The notes under the pieces were generated by a model that saw only the letters and a program-made list of their open reading frames with translations, was not told where the DNA came from and searched no databases. A DNA stretch of 64,000 nucleotides from Haloplanus rubicundus (GTDB lineage Archaea; Halobacteriota; Halobacteria; Halobacteriales; Haloferacaceae), in the NCBI RefSeq assembly GCF_003342675.1, contig NZ_CP031148.1, forward strand, positions 2,294,001 through 2,358,000, given 5' to 3'. Each line of letters begins with the position of its first letter. Position 1 is the stretch's first letter. Position numbers and translations under genes: made by a program. Positions 35,595 through 43,993 of the stretch are shown here, piece after piece.

Positions 35595-37928
35595 TTAGCT
35601 CCCCGCCACGTCGGCGGTCGGGGTCGACTCGTGGCGCTCGATCAACCGCACCGTCACCAGCGCCGCCGGCAGGATGCCGAACGCCGCGATAAGCGACAGC
35701 GCGATGGCGAAGACGGTCGTCACGCCGAAGTTCGCGAGCACCGGGAACTGCGAGACGGTGAGGACGCCGAAGCCGAAGATGGTGGTGAAACTCGACCCGA
35801 TCACCGGCCGGGAGAGCTTCGCCACCGCCGTCGTCGCGGCGTCGAGGCGGGACTGCCCCCGTTCGGCCACCTCGTACTCGAACCGCTCGAAGACGTGGAC
35901 CCCGTAGTCGATGCCGATGCCGAGCGTCAGCGACGACATCGTGATCGTCAGGGGGTTCCACGGGATGCCGACCAGATACATCGCGCCGGTCACCAGCAGG
36001 GCGGCGCTGCCGGCGACGGCGGCGATCAGGACCGCCGAAATCTTCACCGACCGGAAGGCGATGGCGAGGAAGGCGAAGCCGAGCGCGAAGCTCAGCAACG
36101 TCATCGGCGTCAGCCCGGCGGTGACGTTCTCGATGACGTTGCGGTTGAGGACGGGCTTGCCCGTCACCCGCACCTCGTCGGCCGTCGTCAGCGTGTAGTC
36201 GGCGTTGCCCTCGAACTCGTCGATGAGCGTCCGGACCGGCTCGCCCTCCACGTCGTCGACGTAGAAGGTGAGCAGGAGTTTGCTGGGGTGCTCCGAGGGA
36301 TCACGGATCGCCGTCGGTCCGTCGTCGCGCGCCGCTCGAAGACTCGCGTCGAGAGCGTACTGCGTCTCGGGGATCGACCCGCCGTTCTGCATCCCTACCG
36401 CGGTCACTGGACTCGACACCGCGTTCACGTTCGGATTCTCCAACATGAGTCGCTGGTAGGTGGCCACCTCCCGGAACGTCTCGGGGGTGTACGCTTGGTC
36501 GGTTTCGACGACGACGTAGATGACCTTCGAGCCTTCGACGGTGTCCTCCAGCCGCTCCAAGTCCTCCTTGGCGTCGAGGTTCTGGGGCCAGAAGTCCATC
36601 ATCTGCTGGCGGGGTTCGACCTGCGGGTAGGCGTAGGCGCCCCCCGACACCAACAGGAAGGCGATCAGCAGCGTCACCAGCGGCTTCCCCGCGGTCACGC
36701 GGCGGGTCAACAGTCCGGTCAGGGCTTCGAGGCGGTCCTCGTCCGACTCCCCGCTCGCGTCCGCACCCGCACCGGCGTCGAACCGAACCAGCAGGGCGGG
36801 CAGCAGCGTCACCGAGAGGACCATGCTCGCGAAGACGCTCACGGCGCTCGTGACGCCGAACTGCTGGACCGGCGGAACTTGGGAGACGAGCAGCGATCCG
36901 AGGCCGACGACGGTGGTGCCCATCGCGATGAGGAGCGCCCGGCCCGTCGTCCGCGTCGCCAGCCCCGCCGCCTCGACGGGCGAGCGGTCGCTCGCCCGCT
37001 CTTCGAGATAGCGCGTCTGAATCTGCAGGCCGTAGTCGATGCCCAAGCCGAGGGCGATGGGCATGACGCCGAGCATGATGGCGTTGAAGTTGTAGCCGAG
37101 GACGCCCATCGCCCCCATCATGTAGATCAGCGCGGTCATCGCCGTGCCGAGCGGGAGGAAGACGTGCCAGCCGCGCTCGACTTTCGAGCGCATGACGAGG
37201 TAGACGACGCCGAAGATGAGCGCGAACGCGCCCGCGAACAGCGTGATCATCTCGGGGAGCATCAGCCCGAAGGCGGCGTTCTCGAAGACCGGTTGGCCGG
37301 TGATCGTCACCGACAGACCGGGGGGGAGCGCCGCCAGTGCCGTCTCCTCCTGCACCTGCCGGTAGACGATGTCGGAGCCGCGTTCGGGGAGCAGCCGCCC
37401 CCGGTCGAAGGTGTCGACGTCACCGTAGTCGGCGAGGATGATCGTCGTTCCGGCTTCGGGGACGACCTGCGCGCGAAGCCCCGCCATCTCGGGATTGGTG
37501 GCAGTGGCACGGTCCAGCGCGCGGCGGACGCCCGTCTCCGTCGCCGGAATCTCGCCGTCGTTGCCCGCCCGCACCAGGTCCGCGAGGCTGATCACCCGGT
37601 TCGTCTCGTCGAGCGCCGTGTAGCGTCGGTCGAGACGGTCGATGGCCCGAATCGTCTCGGGGTCGTACAGTTGGTCGGACTCGACGACGACGAAGACGTT
37701 GTTGCCCGTCTCGAAGTCGTCTTTCAGGGCCGCCCACTCCTCCGCCGTCTCGGAGTCGTCGTCGATGTAGAGGGTCATCCCCATGCTCATCTGGAGCGAG
37801 GTGGCGGCGATGCCCCCCGAGAGGACGATCAGTACGAGGACGACGGCGACGACGGGTCGGGGATCGCTCGCGCTCGTCCGCCCCAGCGTCTCCAGTCCGT
37901 CCCTGACGCGAGTGCCGAGATCCGACAT
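35595..37928 (-). CDS. MMPL/RND-family exporter
   Basis: 777 aa. Two symmetric halves, each with one helix, a large extracytoplasmic domain and a five- or six-helix bundle. The paired fourth-helix motifs GLGIDYGLQIQTRYLEE and GIGIDYGVHVFERFEYE mark proton-coupled RND/MMPL transporters (HpnN-like). The gene starts immediately after the stop of a secreted repeat-domain protein, which is probably its extracellular partner. Cargo unknown; lipids or drugs are typical for the family. Confidence 0.88.
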   Translation of the reverse strand: MSDLGTRVRDGLETLGRTSASDPRPVVAVVLVLIVLSGGIAATSLQMSMGMTLYIDDDSETAEEWAALKDDFETGNNVFVVVESDQLYDPETIRAIDRLDRRYTALDETNRVISLADLVRAGNDGEIPATETGVRRALDRATATNPEMAGLRAQVVPEAGTTIILADYGDVDTFDRGRLLPERGSDIVYRQVQEETALAALPPGLSVTITGQPVFENAAFGLMLPEMITLFAGAFALIFGVVYLVMRSKVERGWHVFLPLGTAMTALIYMMGAMGVLGYNFNAIMLGVMPIALGLGIDYGLQIQTRYLEERASDRSPVEAAGLATRTTGRALLIAMGTTVVGLGSLLVSQVPPVQQFGVTSAVSVFASMVLSVTLLPALLVRFDAGAGADASGESDEDRLEALTGLLTRRVTAGKPLVTLLIAFLLVSGGAYAYPQVEPRQQMMDFWPQNLDAKEDLERLEDTVEGSKVIYVVVETDQAYTPETFREVATYQRLMLENPNVNAVSSPVTAVGMQNGGSIPETQYALDASLRAARDDGPTAIRDPSEHPSKLLLTFYVDDVEGEPVRTLIDEFEGNADYTLTTADEVRVTGKPVLNRNVIENVTAGLTPMTLLSFALGFAFLAIAFRSVKISAVLIAAVAGSAALLVTGAMYLVGIPWNPLTITMSSLTLGIGIDYGVHVFERFEYEVAERGQSRLDAATTAVAKLSRPVIGSSFTTIFGFGVLTVSQFPVLANFGVTTVFAIALSLIAAFGILPAALVTVRLIERHESTPTADVAGS

Positions 37929-39509
37929 TTACAGGCCCAGGAACTGCAGGATGGAGGCGATCAGTCCACCCCGCTTCTCGGTCACTTCGACGGCGGTCGG
38001 TTCCACGTCGGTGACGACCGTTCGCCCGAAGCTGTTGTCGTACTTGACGGTCGTATCGAGCGAGTAGGTCTTCGGCGTCGCCGCGCCGTCGACGCTCACG
38101 GTGAAGGTGACCGTCGTCGACTCGCCGGGACCGAGTTCGCCGACGTAGGCCGTGTCGTCGTCGGTTTCGAACGGCGTGTTCGCGTTGATCCGGGCGACGG
38201 CGTCGGTCATCGTGCCCTCGCCGGTGTTGGTGACGGTCACCTCGATCGTCTGGGTCGACCCGGCGGCCACCGTCGGCGACCCCGACGTGTCGACGGTCAT
38301 CTCGGGACCGACCGTGACGGGCACGGTCAGCGGGTCGCTCTCGACCGTCTCGCGGTAGGCGTCCTCGTAGGCGACGGTGAACTCGAGGGGGTAGTCCTGT
38401 GCGATGGCACGGTCAGCCACCTCGAGTTTGAACTTCGCCGTCGCCGTCTCGCCCGGAGCGAGCGTGCCGAGGCTGGCGCTCGTCGAGAGCGGCGAGAACG
38501 GCTCCATCGGCGCCAGGAGCGCGCGGGCGTTCGTCACGGGGCGGTCGCCGGTGTTCGTCACCGACAGCGTCACGGCGCCCGTCGAGTCCACGTAGAGGTC
38601 GGTGGTCGTCGCCGAGAGGTCGAAGGTCGGCGCGTCCGCGACGGTCACCCGTCCGGTGCGGACCTGTGACTCCCGGACCACGCCGTTGCTGTCCTCGTAG
38701 CGCAGTCGGAAGGGGACGGCGTAGGTGTCCGTCGACTCCGTCTCGGCCACGCCGACGCGGAACGCGGCCGTCGCCGTCTCGCCCGGGGCGAGCGTGCCGA
38801 GCGACAGGCCGTTCGTTCGCGGGGTCAACTGGTCGCTCCCCTCGATCAGCAGTTCGGCGTCGGTGGCCGTCTCGGTGCCGTCGTTGCGGACGGTCACCAC
38901 GACGCGCCCGTCCTCCTTGGCGTGGAGGTTCTCGCCGCTGACGGACTCGATGCCGAGCCTGACCGTGGGTTCGATTCGGACCGTCACGTGCGTGCGGTGG
39001 GTGACGTCACGGCGGGTGACGAACGTCTCGTCGCCGTCGACGCTCACGGCCCGTACGTACTGGTAGTCGAGCGTGACGGGAATTCGGTAGGTGCCGGGCG
39101 TGGCGTTCTCGGCGACTTCGAGTTCGAGCGCTGCGGTCCCCTGTCCCTCGGGCGAGATGGTTCCGACGGGTTGCTCGCCCGACCGGAGGGTCACGGGGGC
39201 CGATCCCGATCCGAACGAGGCCGTCGTCGCCATCGCCGCGCCGGGGGTCACGCCCGCCGTCCGGAACGCCGAGGCGAGTTCGCTGACCTCACCTTCCGCG
39301 TTCGTCACGGCGGTGCCGCGGTTCTGAATCCCGACCTGAAGCGTCGTCGTCTCGCCCGGGACGAGGACGTTCGACCCACTGATCGACGTCCGCAGTTCGG
39401 GTTCCTGATGCTCGCTGTATCGCGCCGCGGCGGCCGGCGTCGCGACGGCCGCCGACACCAGCAACAGCGTCACCAGCGCCGCGAGTGCCGTTCGTGCGTC
39501 GTAATTCAT
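37929..39509 (-). CDS. Secreted COG1361-type beta-sandwich repeat protein
   Basis: 526 aa. A Sec signal peptide (ALAALVTLLLVSAAVATPAAAA) leads into at least four Ig-like/NEW3-CARDB repeats of about 110 residues. Each has the pattern LGTLAPGETATAxFxxxVAE and NTGxxxVTNA. The C-terminus (GGLIASILQFLGL) is hydrophobic and could contact the membrane. COG1361 proteins commonly pair with MMPL exporters in archaea, as here. The start at 39509 is preferred; the upstream ATG at 39530 lacks support. Confidence 0.82.
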   Translation of the reverse strand: MNYDARTALAALVTLLLVSAAVATPAAAARYSEHQEPELRTSISGSNVLVPGETTTLQVGIQNRGTAVTNAEGEVSELASAFRTAGVTPGAAMATTASFGSGSAPVTLRSGEQPVGTISPEGQGTAALELEVAENATPGTYRIPVTLDYQYVRAVSVDGDETFVTRRDVTHRTHVTVRIEPTVRLGIESVSGENLHAKEDGRVVVTVRNDGTETATDAELLIEGSDQLTPRTNGLSLGTLAPGETATAAFRVGVAETESTDTYAVPFRLRYEDSNGVVRESQVRTGRVTVADAPTFDLSATTTDLYVDSTGAVTLSVTNTGDRPVTNARALLAPMEPFSPLSTSASLGTLAPGETATAKFKLEVADRAIAQDYPLEFTVAYEDAYRETVESDPLTVPVTVGPEMTVDTSGSPTVAAGSTQTIEVTVTNTGEGTMTDAVARINANTPFETDDDTAYVGELGPGESTTVTFTVSVDGAATPKTYSLDTTVKYDNSFGRTVVTDVEPTAVEVTEKRGGLIASILQFLGL

Positions 39510-39544
39510 TGTTGTGCCCAATATACACAATACTCACTAATAAA
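39508..39544 (-). promoter_or_regulatory. Exporter operon promoter with operator-like repeat
   Basis: TAATAAA (39538-39544) read on the minus strand gives TTTATTA, a TATA box about 32 bases before the ATG at 39509. Between it and the ATG lies the imperfect inverted repeat ATTGTTGTG (39508-39516) / CACAAT (39526-39531), where a repressor could act. Confidence 0.35.
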
Positions 39545-39660
39545 CTCGTCGCACTGGTCGGTCTCGACACGAACGATTGTGGATATTTTCCGAATAACTG
39601 ACCCGCCGCCGCGGTTCCGCTTTCGACACGCGTATCGCCCTCGATATCCAAGCAGGCGGT

Positions 39661-40755
39661 GTGTCAGCCGATCTGTTCACACCGCTCGAACTCCGCGGGA
39701 CCGAGCTCCCGAACCGTATCATGGTGTCGCCGATGTGTCAGTATTCCTGTGAGGCTCGCGACGGCCTCCCGACGGACTGGCACCATACCCACCTCGTCAG
39801 TCGGGCCGTCGGCGGCGCCGGCCTCGTCATGACCGAGGCGACGGCCGTCGAACCACGCGGCCGCATCTCGCCGCAGGACCTCGGGATCTGGAGCGACGAC
39901 CACGCCGACGCCCTCGCCGACATCACGGACTCGATCCGTGCCCAGGGGAGCGTCCCCGCCATCCAGCTGGCCCACGCCGGGCGCAAGGCGTCGACGAAAC
40001 GCCCGTGGGAGGGCGGCGACCCGATCACCGGCGACGAGGGCTGGGAGACCATCGCCCCCTCCGCCGAGCCTTACCCCCACGACGCCGGGGCGGTCCCCAC
40101 ACGGGAGATGACGGCCGACGACGTCGCGGCCGTGATCGACGCCTTCCGGGACGCCGCCGTCCGCGCCCGCGAGGCCGGCTTTCGGGTGGCCGAGATTCAC
40201 GCCGCCCACGGCTACCTCCTCCACGAGTTCCTCTCGCCGGTGACCAACCACCGGACCGACGCCTACGGCGGCGGCTTCGAGGGCCGCACGCGCCTCCTCC
40301 ACGAAATCGCGAGCACCGTCCGCGAGGTGTGGCCCGACGACGACCCCCTGTTCGTGCGCATCTCCGCGACCGACTGGCTCCCCGACCGCGACTCCTGGAC
40401 CGTCGAGGACTCGATCCGCCTCGCCGACGACCTCGCCCCCCTCGGCGTCGACCTGATGGACGTGAGCGGCGGCGGCATCCACCCCGAGCAGCGGATCCCC
40501 TCGACCGGCCCGGGGTATCAGGAGCGCTACGCGCGGCGGATCAAGACGGAGACGGAGTCGGACATCGCCGTCGGCGCCGTCGGCGGCATCACGACGCCGG
40601 AACAGGCCGACGCGCTGATCAGAAACGGTCGGGGTGACCTCGCCATCGTGGGTCGGGAACACCTCCGCGATCCCTACTTCGCGCTGCACGCGGCCAAGCA
40701 ACTGGACCGCCTCGACGACGTCGAGGTCCCGCCCCAGTATCACCGCGCGTTCTAA
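39661..40755 (+). CDS. Old-yellow-enzyme family NADH:flavin oxidoreductase
   Basis: 364 aa FMN-dependent ene-reductase of the YqjM/NemA class. The YqjM-type Cys26 and Tyr28 (SPMCQYS) are present, as are the substrate-binding His pair in EIHAAHGYLLHEFLSP and the FMN-binding GAVGGITTPEQAD and VGREHLRDP. The start is a GTG at 39661. It likely reduces alkenes of unsaturated carbonyls or takes part in quinone/oxidant detoxification. Stand-alone. Confidence 0.9.
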   Translation: MSADLFTPLELRGTELPNRIMVSPMCQYSCEARDGLPTDWHHTHLVSRAVGGAGLVMTEATAVEPRGRISPQDLGIWSDDHADALADITDSIRAQGSVPAIQLAHAGRKASTKRPWEGGDPITGDEGWETIAPSAEPYPHDAGAVPTREMTADDVAAVIDAFRDAAVRAREAGFRVAEIHAAHGYLLHEFLSPVTNHRTDAYGGGFEGRTRLLHEIASTVREVWPDDDPLFVRISATDWLPDRDSWTVEDSIRLADDLAPLGVDLMDVSGGGIHPEQRIPSTGPGYQERYARRIKTETESDIAVGAVGGITTPEQADALIRNGRGDLAIVGREHLRDPYFALHAAKQLDRLDDVEVPPQYHRAF

Positions 40756-40821
40756 AGTATCGGTCGAAGCTGTTTGCACAACCGATCGCAGTGCGGCGTC
40801 TGATCGGCTGTGAACTGACTT

Positions 40822-42168
40822 TCAATCGCTACTATCGTGCCCGCCGTCGGGCGACGGCGCGGCGAAGTCCCCGTCGTCGTCGAAGGCGAGTTCGTCCGGT
40901 TCGGCGACCACCCGCAGGTCGTCGCGATCACGCGCCGCCTCGATCAGGGGCGCGGAAGCGTACACCCGCTGTAGGCGCATCGTGTCCGTCACGCGCAGGA
41001 CGCGCGCCTCGTCGCCGGCGACGGGGCCGACGGTCCCGAGGGCGCCGAGCAGTCCCGCGCGGTCGTTCTCGACGACGGGAGGCAGGCGGACACAGCGAAC
41101 GGTGCTCGCGGTGATGGCGTTGATCAGCGCCTTCGACGTGTCGATGCCGTCGAGGATGTCGTGGTGGACGAAGTCGGCCTGTCCCATCCCCATCGCGTTC
41201 CCCTTCGTCTTCTCGGTCATCCCGCGGAGGAAGATGCGCTTCACCTCGGGCGACTCGGGTTCGGGTTCGTTGATCGTGAAGTGTCGGCGCCCGGTGACGT
41301 TGGTGTCCATCCCCTGCCCGCTCACGTCCTTACCGATCCGATCGACCACGAGCACGTCCAGTTCGTCGAACGGGAGCGTCGGCATCCGATCGTAGGCCAT
41401 CTCCAGCAACTCCCGTTCGCGTTTCAGGAAGCCCGAGGCGGGGACGCCTTCCAGCAGCGTCGTGTCGTCGTGTTCGTCCTCGACGATGGCGACGCCGCCG
41501 GCGACGGGGAGGGAGTCGAGCAACTGGCTCGCGATTTCGGGGAGCATGTTCCGGAGGCTCCAGTCGACCGCCCAGTCGTGGGCCATCTTCGCTCCCTTCT
41601 GTTTCCCCATGCCGATGACGAGCATCTTCGAGAGGCCGCTCTCCACCTCGCCGCTGAAGTCGGTGTGGGGTTTGATCCGGTTGACCATCACGATGGCGTC
41701 GGCGGCGACGGCGTTGGCGTCGGCGTACACCGAAACGCCGCGTTCCGGCGTCTCGCCCACCGTCTCCACCTCCATCGTCGCACGAATCTCGCAGCCGACC
41801 GTCTCCTCGCTGACGCCGAGGGTGTTCAGTTTCTCGCGTTGTCCCTCCGCGGTCGCGCCGCCGTGACTCCCCATCGCCGGGAAGACGAACGGTTCGTACC
41901 CTTGTTCGCGGACGCCGGCGACGACGCCGCGGACGATGCGTCCGAGGTTGGCGATGCCGCGACTGCCGGCGCCGATGGCCACCTCGCCGCCGTCGGGGAC
42001 GTGGTCGAAGTCGAGGTCGTGCGTCGCCGACGCGGCGCGCGATTCGATCTCCTCGGTCGGGATGGGGTCGGTTTCCCAGACCTGTTCGACGACGCCCATC
42101 CGCGGTAGGGCGAGGTCGCCGACGGTCGTTCGGATGGTGTCCTCGGGGACGGCGAGCGAATCCCTCAT
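40822..42168 (-). CDS. LarA-like/DUF2088 protein
   Basis: 448 aa. The N-terminal region (VAIGAGSRGIANLGRIVRGVV ... VFPAMGSHGGATAEGQREKL) matches the DUF2088 domain shared with nickel-pincer lactate racemase LarA. The His-rich HGGATAEG loop and VNRIKPHTDFSGEVESGLSKMLVIGMGKQKGA are conserved in this group. No larB/larC/larE cofactor genes are visible nearby. Whether it is a racemase or binds the nickel cofactor is unknown. Confidence 0.78.
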   Translation of the reverse strand: MRDSLAVPEDTIRTTVGDLALPRMGVVEQVWETDPIPTEEIESRAASATHDLDFDHVPDGGEVAIGAGSRGIANLGRIVRGVVAGVREQGYEPFVFPAMGSHGGATAEGQREKLNTLGVSEETVGCEIRATMEVETVGETPERGVSVYADANAVAADAIVMVNRIKPHTDFSGEVESGLSKMLVIGMGKQKGAKMAHDWAVDWSLRNMLPEIASQLLDSLPVAGGVAIVEDEHDDTTLLEGVPASGFLKRERELLEMAYDRMPTLPFDELDVLVVDRIGKDVSGQGMDTNVTGRRHFTINEPEPESPEVKRIFLRGMTEKTKGNAMGMGQADFVHHDILDGIDTSKALINAITASTVRCVRLPPVVENDRAGLLGALGTVGPVAGDEARVLRVTDTMRLQRVYASAPLIEAARDRDDLRVVAEPDELAFDDDGDFAAPSPDGGHDSSD

Positions 42169-42222
42169 ACCGAGGACGTAGCAGGGACGTGGAAAAGAAA
42201 CCCGCGGATCGGTCGGTCGACC

Positions 42223-42711
42223 TTACGCGGCCGCTTCTTCGGCGAACTCGTCGTCGTACTCGCCGTCGTCGATTCGCTCTTTGAACTGCCGGGGATCGTT
42301 ACCCTCGATGGTGACGCCGAGGGTGACGCAGGTGCCGACGACCTCCTTCGCGGCGTTTTTCAGGTCGTACGCGAGCAGGTCCGACTGCTTCTGCTCGGCG
42401 ATCTTTTTGACCTGTTCGACGGTCAGGTCGGCGACGAACGTCTCCTGGGGCTCGCCGCTCCCCGTCTCGAAGCCGGCCTCGTCCTTGATGAGTTCGGCCG
42501 TCGGCGGGACACCCACCTCGATGGTGAAGGAGCCGTCGTCCTCGTACTCGACGGTGATCGGTACTTCCATGCCGTCGAACGCGGCGGTCTCGTCGTTGAT
42601 CTGCTGTACGACGGCCTGTACGTCGACCGGCGTCGGACCGAGTTCCGGCCCGAGCGGCGGGCCAGGGGTGGCCTCGCCGCCGGGAACGAGCACTTCGATA
42701 GTTCCAGCCAT
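42223..42711 (-). CDS. rpl11: 50S ribosomal protein L11
   Basis: 162 aa. N-terminal domain with the Pro-rich PGPPLGPELGPTPVDVQAVVQQIND, and C-terminal rRNA-binding domain with KNAAKEVVGTCVTLGVTIEG. The C-terminus is extended and acidic. The start at 42711 follows a strong TATA box (27 bases). It is separated by about 14 kb from rpl1, which it neighbours in the Halobacterium ribosomal cluster. Confidence 0.96.
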   Translation of the reverse strand: MAGTIEVLVPGGEATPGPPLGPELGPTPVDVQAVVQQINDETAAFDGMEVPITVEYEDDGSFTIEVGVPPTAELIKDEAGFETGSGEPQETFVADLTVEQVKKIAEQKQSDLLAYDLKNAAKEVVGTCVTLGVTIEGNDPRQFKERIDDGEYDDEFAEEAAA

Positions 42712-42734
42712 ACCGAACCAAACCCGCGGCCGAC

Positions 42735-42755
42735 TTTTAACGGTTTTCTTTCGGT
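42735..42755 (-). promoter_or_regulatory. rpl11 promoter
   Basis: Minus-strand CGAAAGAAAACCGTTAAAAG: BRE-like purine run GAAAGAAAA, then TATA box GTTAAAAG centred about 27 bases before the ATG, leaderless type. Nearly the same 20-bp sequence precedes the zinc-finger/EF-1 beta operon. Confidence 0.6.
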
Positions 42756-42852
42756 TCACGGGTGTGTCGCGCGGTCACAGGGCGTTCGGAGTGCGTCACG
42801 AACGGTTCGTCCGTGAGTCCCGGCGCACCGCCTGACGATCCCGGAATCCGGT

Positions 42853-43914
42853 TCAGACGTCGACCGCGAAGGAGTCCGTCGACCCCGCACGCACCGCCAC
42901 GGCACCCAACAGCGTCGCCAGGTCGTCTAGGTCGTTCGCGTCGACGACTTCGACCGGCGTGTGCATGTAGCGGTTCGGCAGGCCGACGTTCAGCGCGGGG
43001 GTGCCGCCGGCCGCGACGAAGAAGGCGTCGGCGTCGGTGCCGGTCCGACTCCCCGCCGCCTGCAACTGCACGTCGACCCTCACGTCGTCGGCCGCGGCGC
43101 GCGCCATCTCGACCAGCACGGGATGGTTGGCGCTCCCGCGGGTCACGACCGGCCCCTCGCCGAGTTCGACCGGCCCGCGCCGCTTGTCCGGAATCCCCGG
43201 CGAGTCGGTGGCGTGGGTCACGTCGACGGCAACGACGGCGTCGGGCGCGAGGTCGGCACCCACCATCCGCGCGCCCTGCAGGCCCACCTCCTCCTGAATC
43301 GTCGAGACGGCGTACACCGTCGCGTCGGCGTCGGACTCGACCGCTCGGCGCAATCCCTCGGCGGCCGCCCAGACGCCGATCCGGTTGTCCATCCCGCGGG
43401 CCGAAATCCGCGAGCCGTGGAGGTCCTCGACGGTGGTCGAGACGGTGACGGGGTCGCCGACGGAGACCAGCGATTCGGCCTCCTCGCCGTCGGCCGCCCC
43501 CACGTCGACGTACTGCTCCTCGACGTCGTCGTAGCTCTCCTCGCCTTTCTCGCGCAGGTGGATCGCCGTCTGCCCGACGACGCCCGCGACCGGGTCGTCG
43601 GCGTGGACGGTGACGTGTTGGCCCTTCGACACCGTCCGGTCCGCGCCGCCGATCGAGCCGATGCGGACGAAGCCGTCGTCGTCGATCCGGCGGACGATGT
43701 ACCCCACCTCGTCGGCGTGGCCGGCGAGGGCGAGTTCCGTCTCGCCGCCCTCGTGGACCGCGACGGCGTTGCCGTAGTCGTCGGTCCACACGTCGTCGGC
43801 GAACTCGCTCACGTAGTCGAGCCAGACGCGTTGCCCGCGGGTCTCGAAGCCCGACGGACTCGGCGTCTCCAGCAGTCGGTCCAGAAACGCCCGGCGCTCC
43901 GGTTCCAGTGTCAT
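42853..43914 (-). CDS. M42-family metallopeptidase
   Basis: 353 aa dinuclear-metal aminopeptidase of the M42 (PepA/FrvX/TET) family. Metal and catalytic positions: His in LALAGHADEVGYIVRRI, Asp in ISARGMDNRIGVWA, Glu-Glu in IQEEVGLQGARM, Asp in VAVDVTHATDSPG, His near RYMHTPVEVVD. Archaeal members form tetrahedral complexes that trim peptides from the proteasome. It is monocistronic or read with rpl11 (142 bp apart). Confidence 0.88.
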   Translation of the reverse strand: MTLEPERRAFLDRLLETPSPSGFETRGQRVWLDYVSEFADDVWTDDYGNAVAVHEGGETELALAGHADEVGYIVRRIDDDGFVRIGSIGGADRTVSKGQHVTVHADDPVAGVVGQTAIHLREKGEESYDDVEEQYVDVGAADGEEAESLVSVGDPVTVSTTVEDLHGSRISARGMDNRIGVWAAAEGLRRAVESDADATVYAVSTIQEEVGLQGARMVGADLAPDAVVAVDVTHATDSPGIPDKRRGPVELGEGPVVTRGSANHPVLVEMARAAADDVRVDVQLQAAGSRTGTDADAFFVAAGGTPALNVGLPNRYMHTPVEVVDANDLDDLATLLGAVAVRAGSTDSFAVDV

Positions 43915-43993
43915 ACCCTCGGGTACGCGAGCGCGGGCAAGAACCCAGCGATCCGACGGGTCGAGCGGCGGCTCCCTCTAGCGATCCGTCGGC

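Noticed and set aside
35631-38669. A 1012-codon open frame on the plus strand
   Set aside because: Antisense to the MMPL exporter and its partner. The translation is Arg/Gly/Asp/His rich without motifs, whereas the minus-strand proteins are recognisable families.
42798-42810. Palindrome ACGAACGGTTCGT near the end of the M42 gene as an operator
   Set aside because: It lies in the gap before the rpl11 promoter without relation to a start site; a short GC-rich palindrome may occur by chance.
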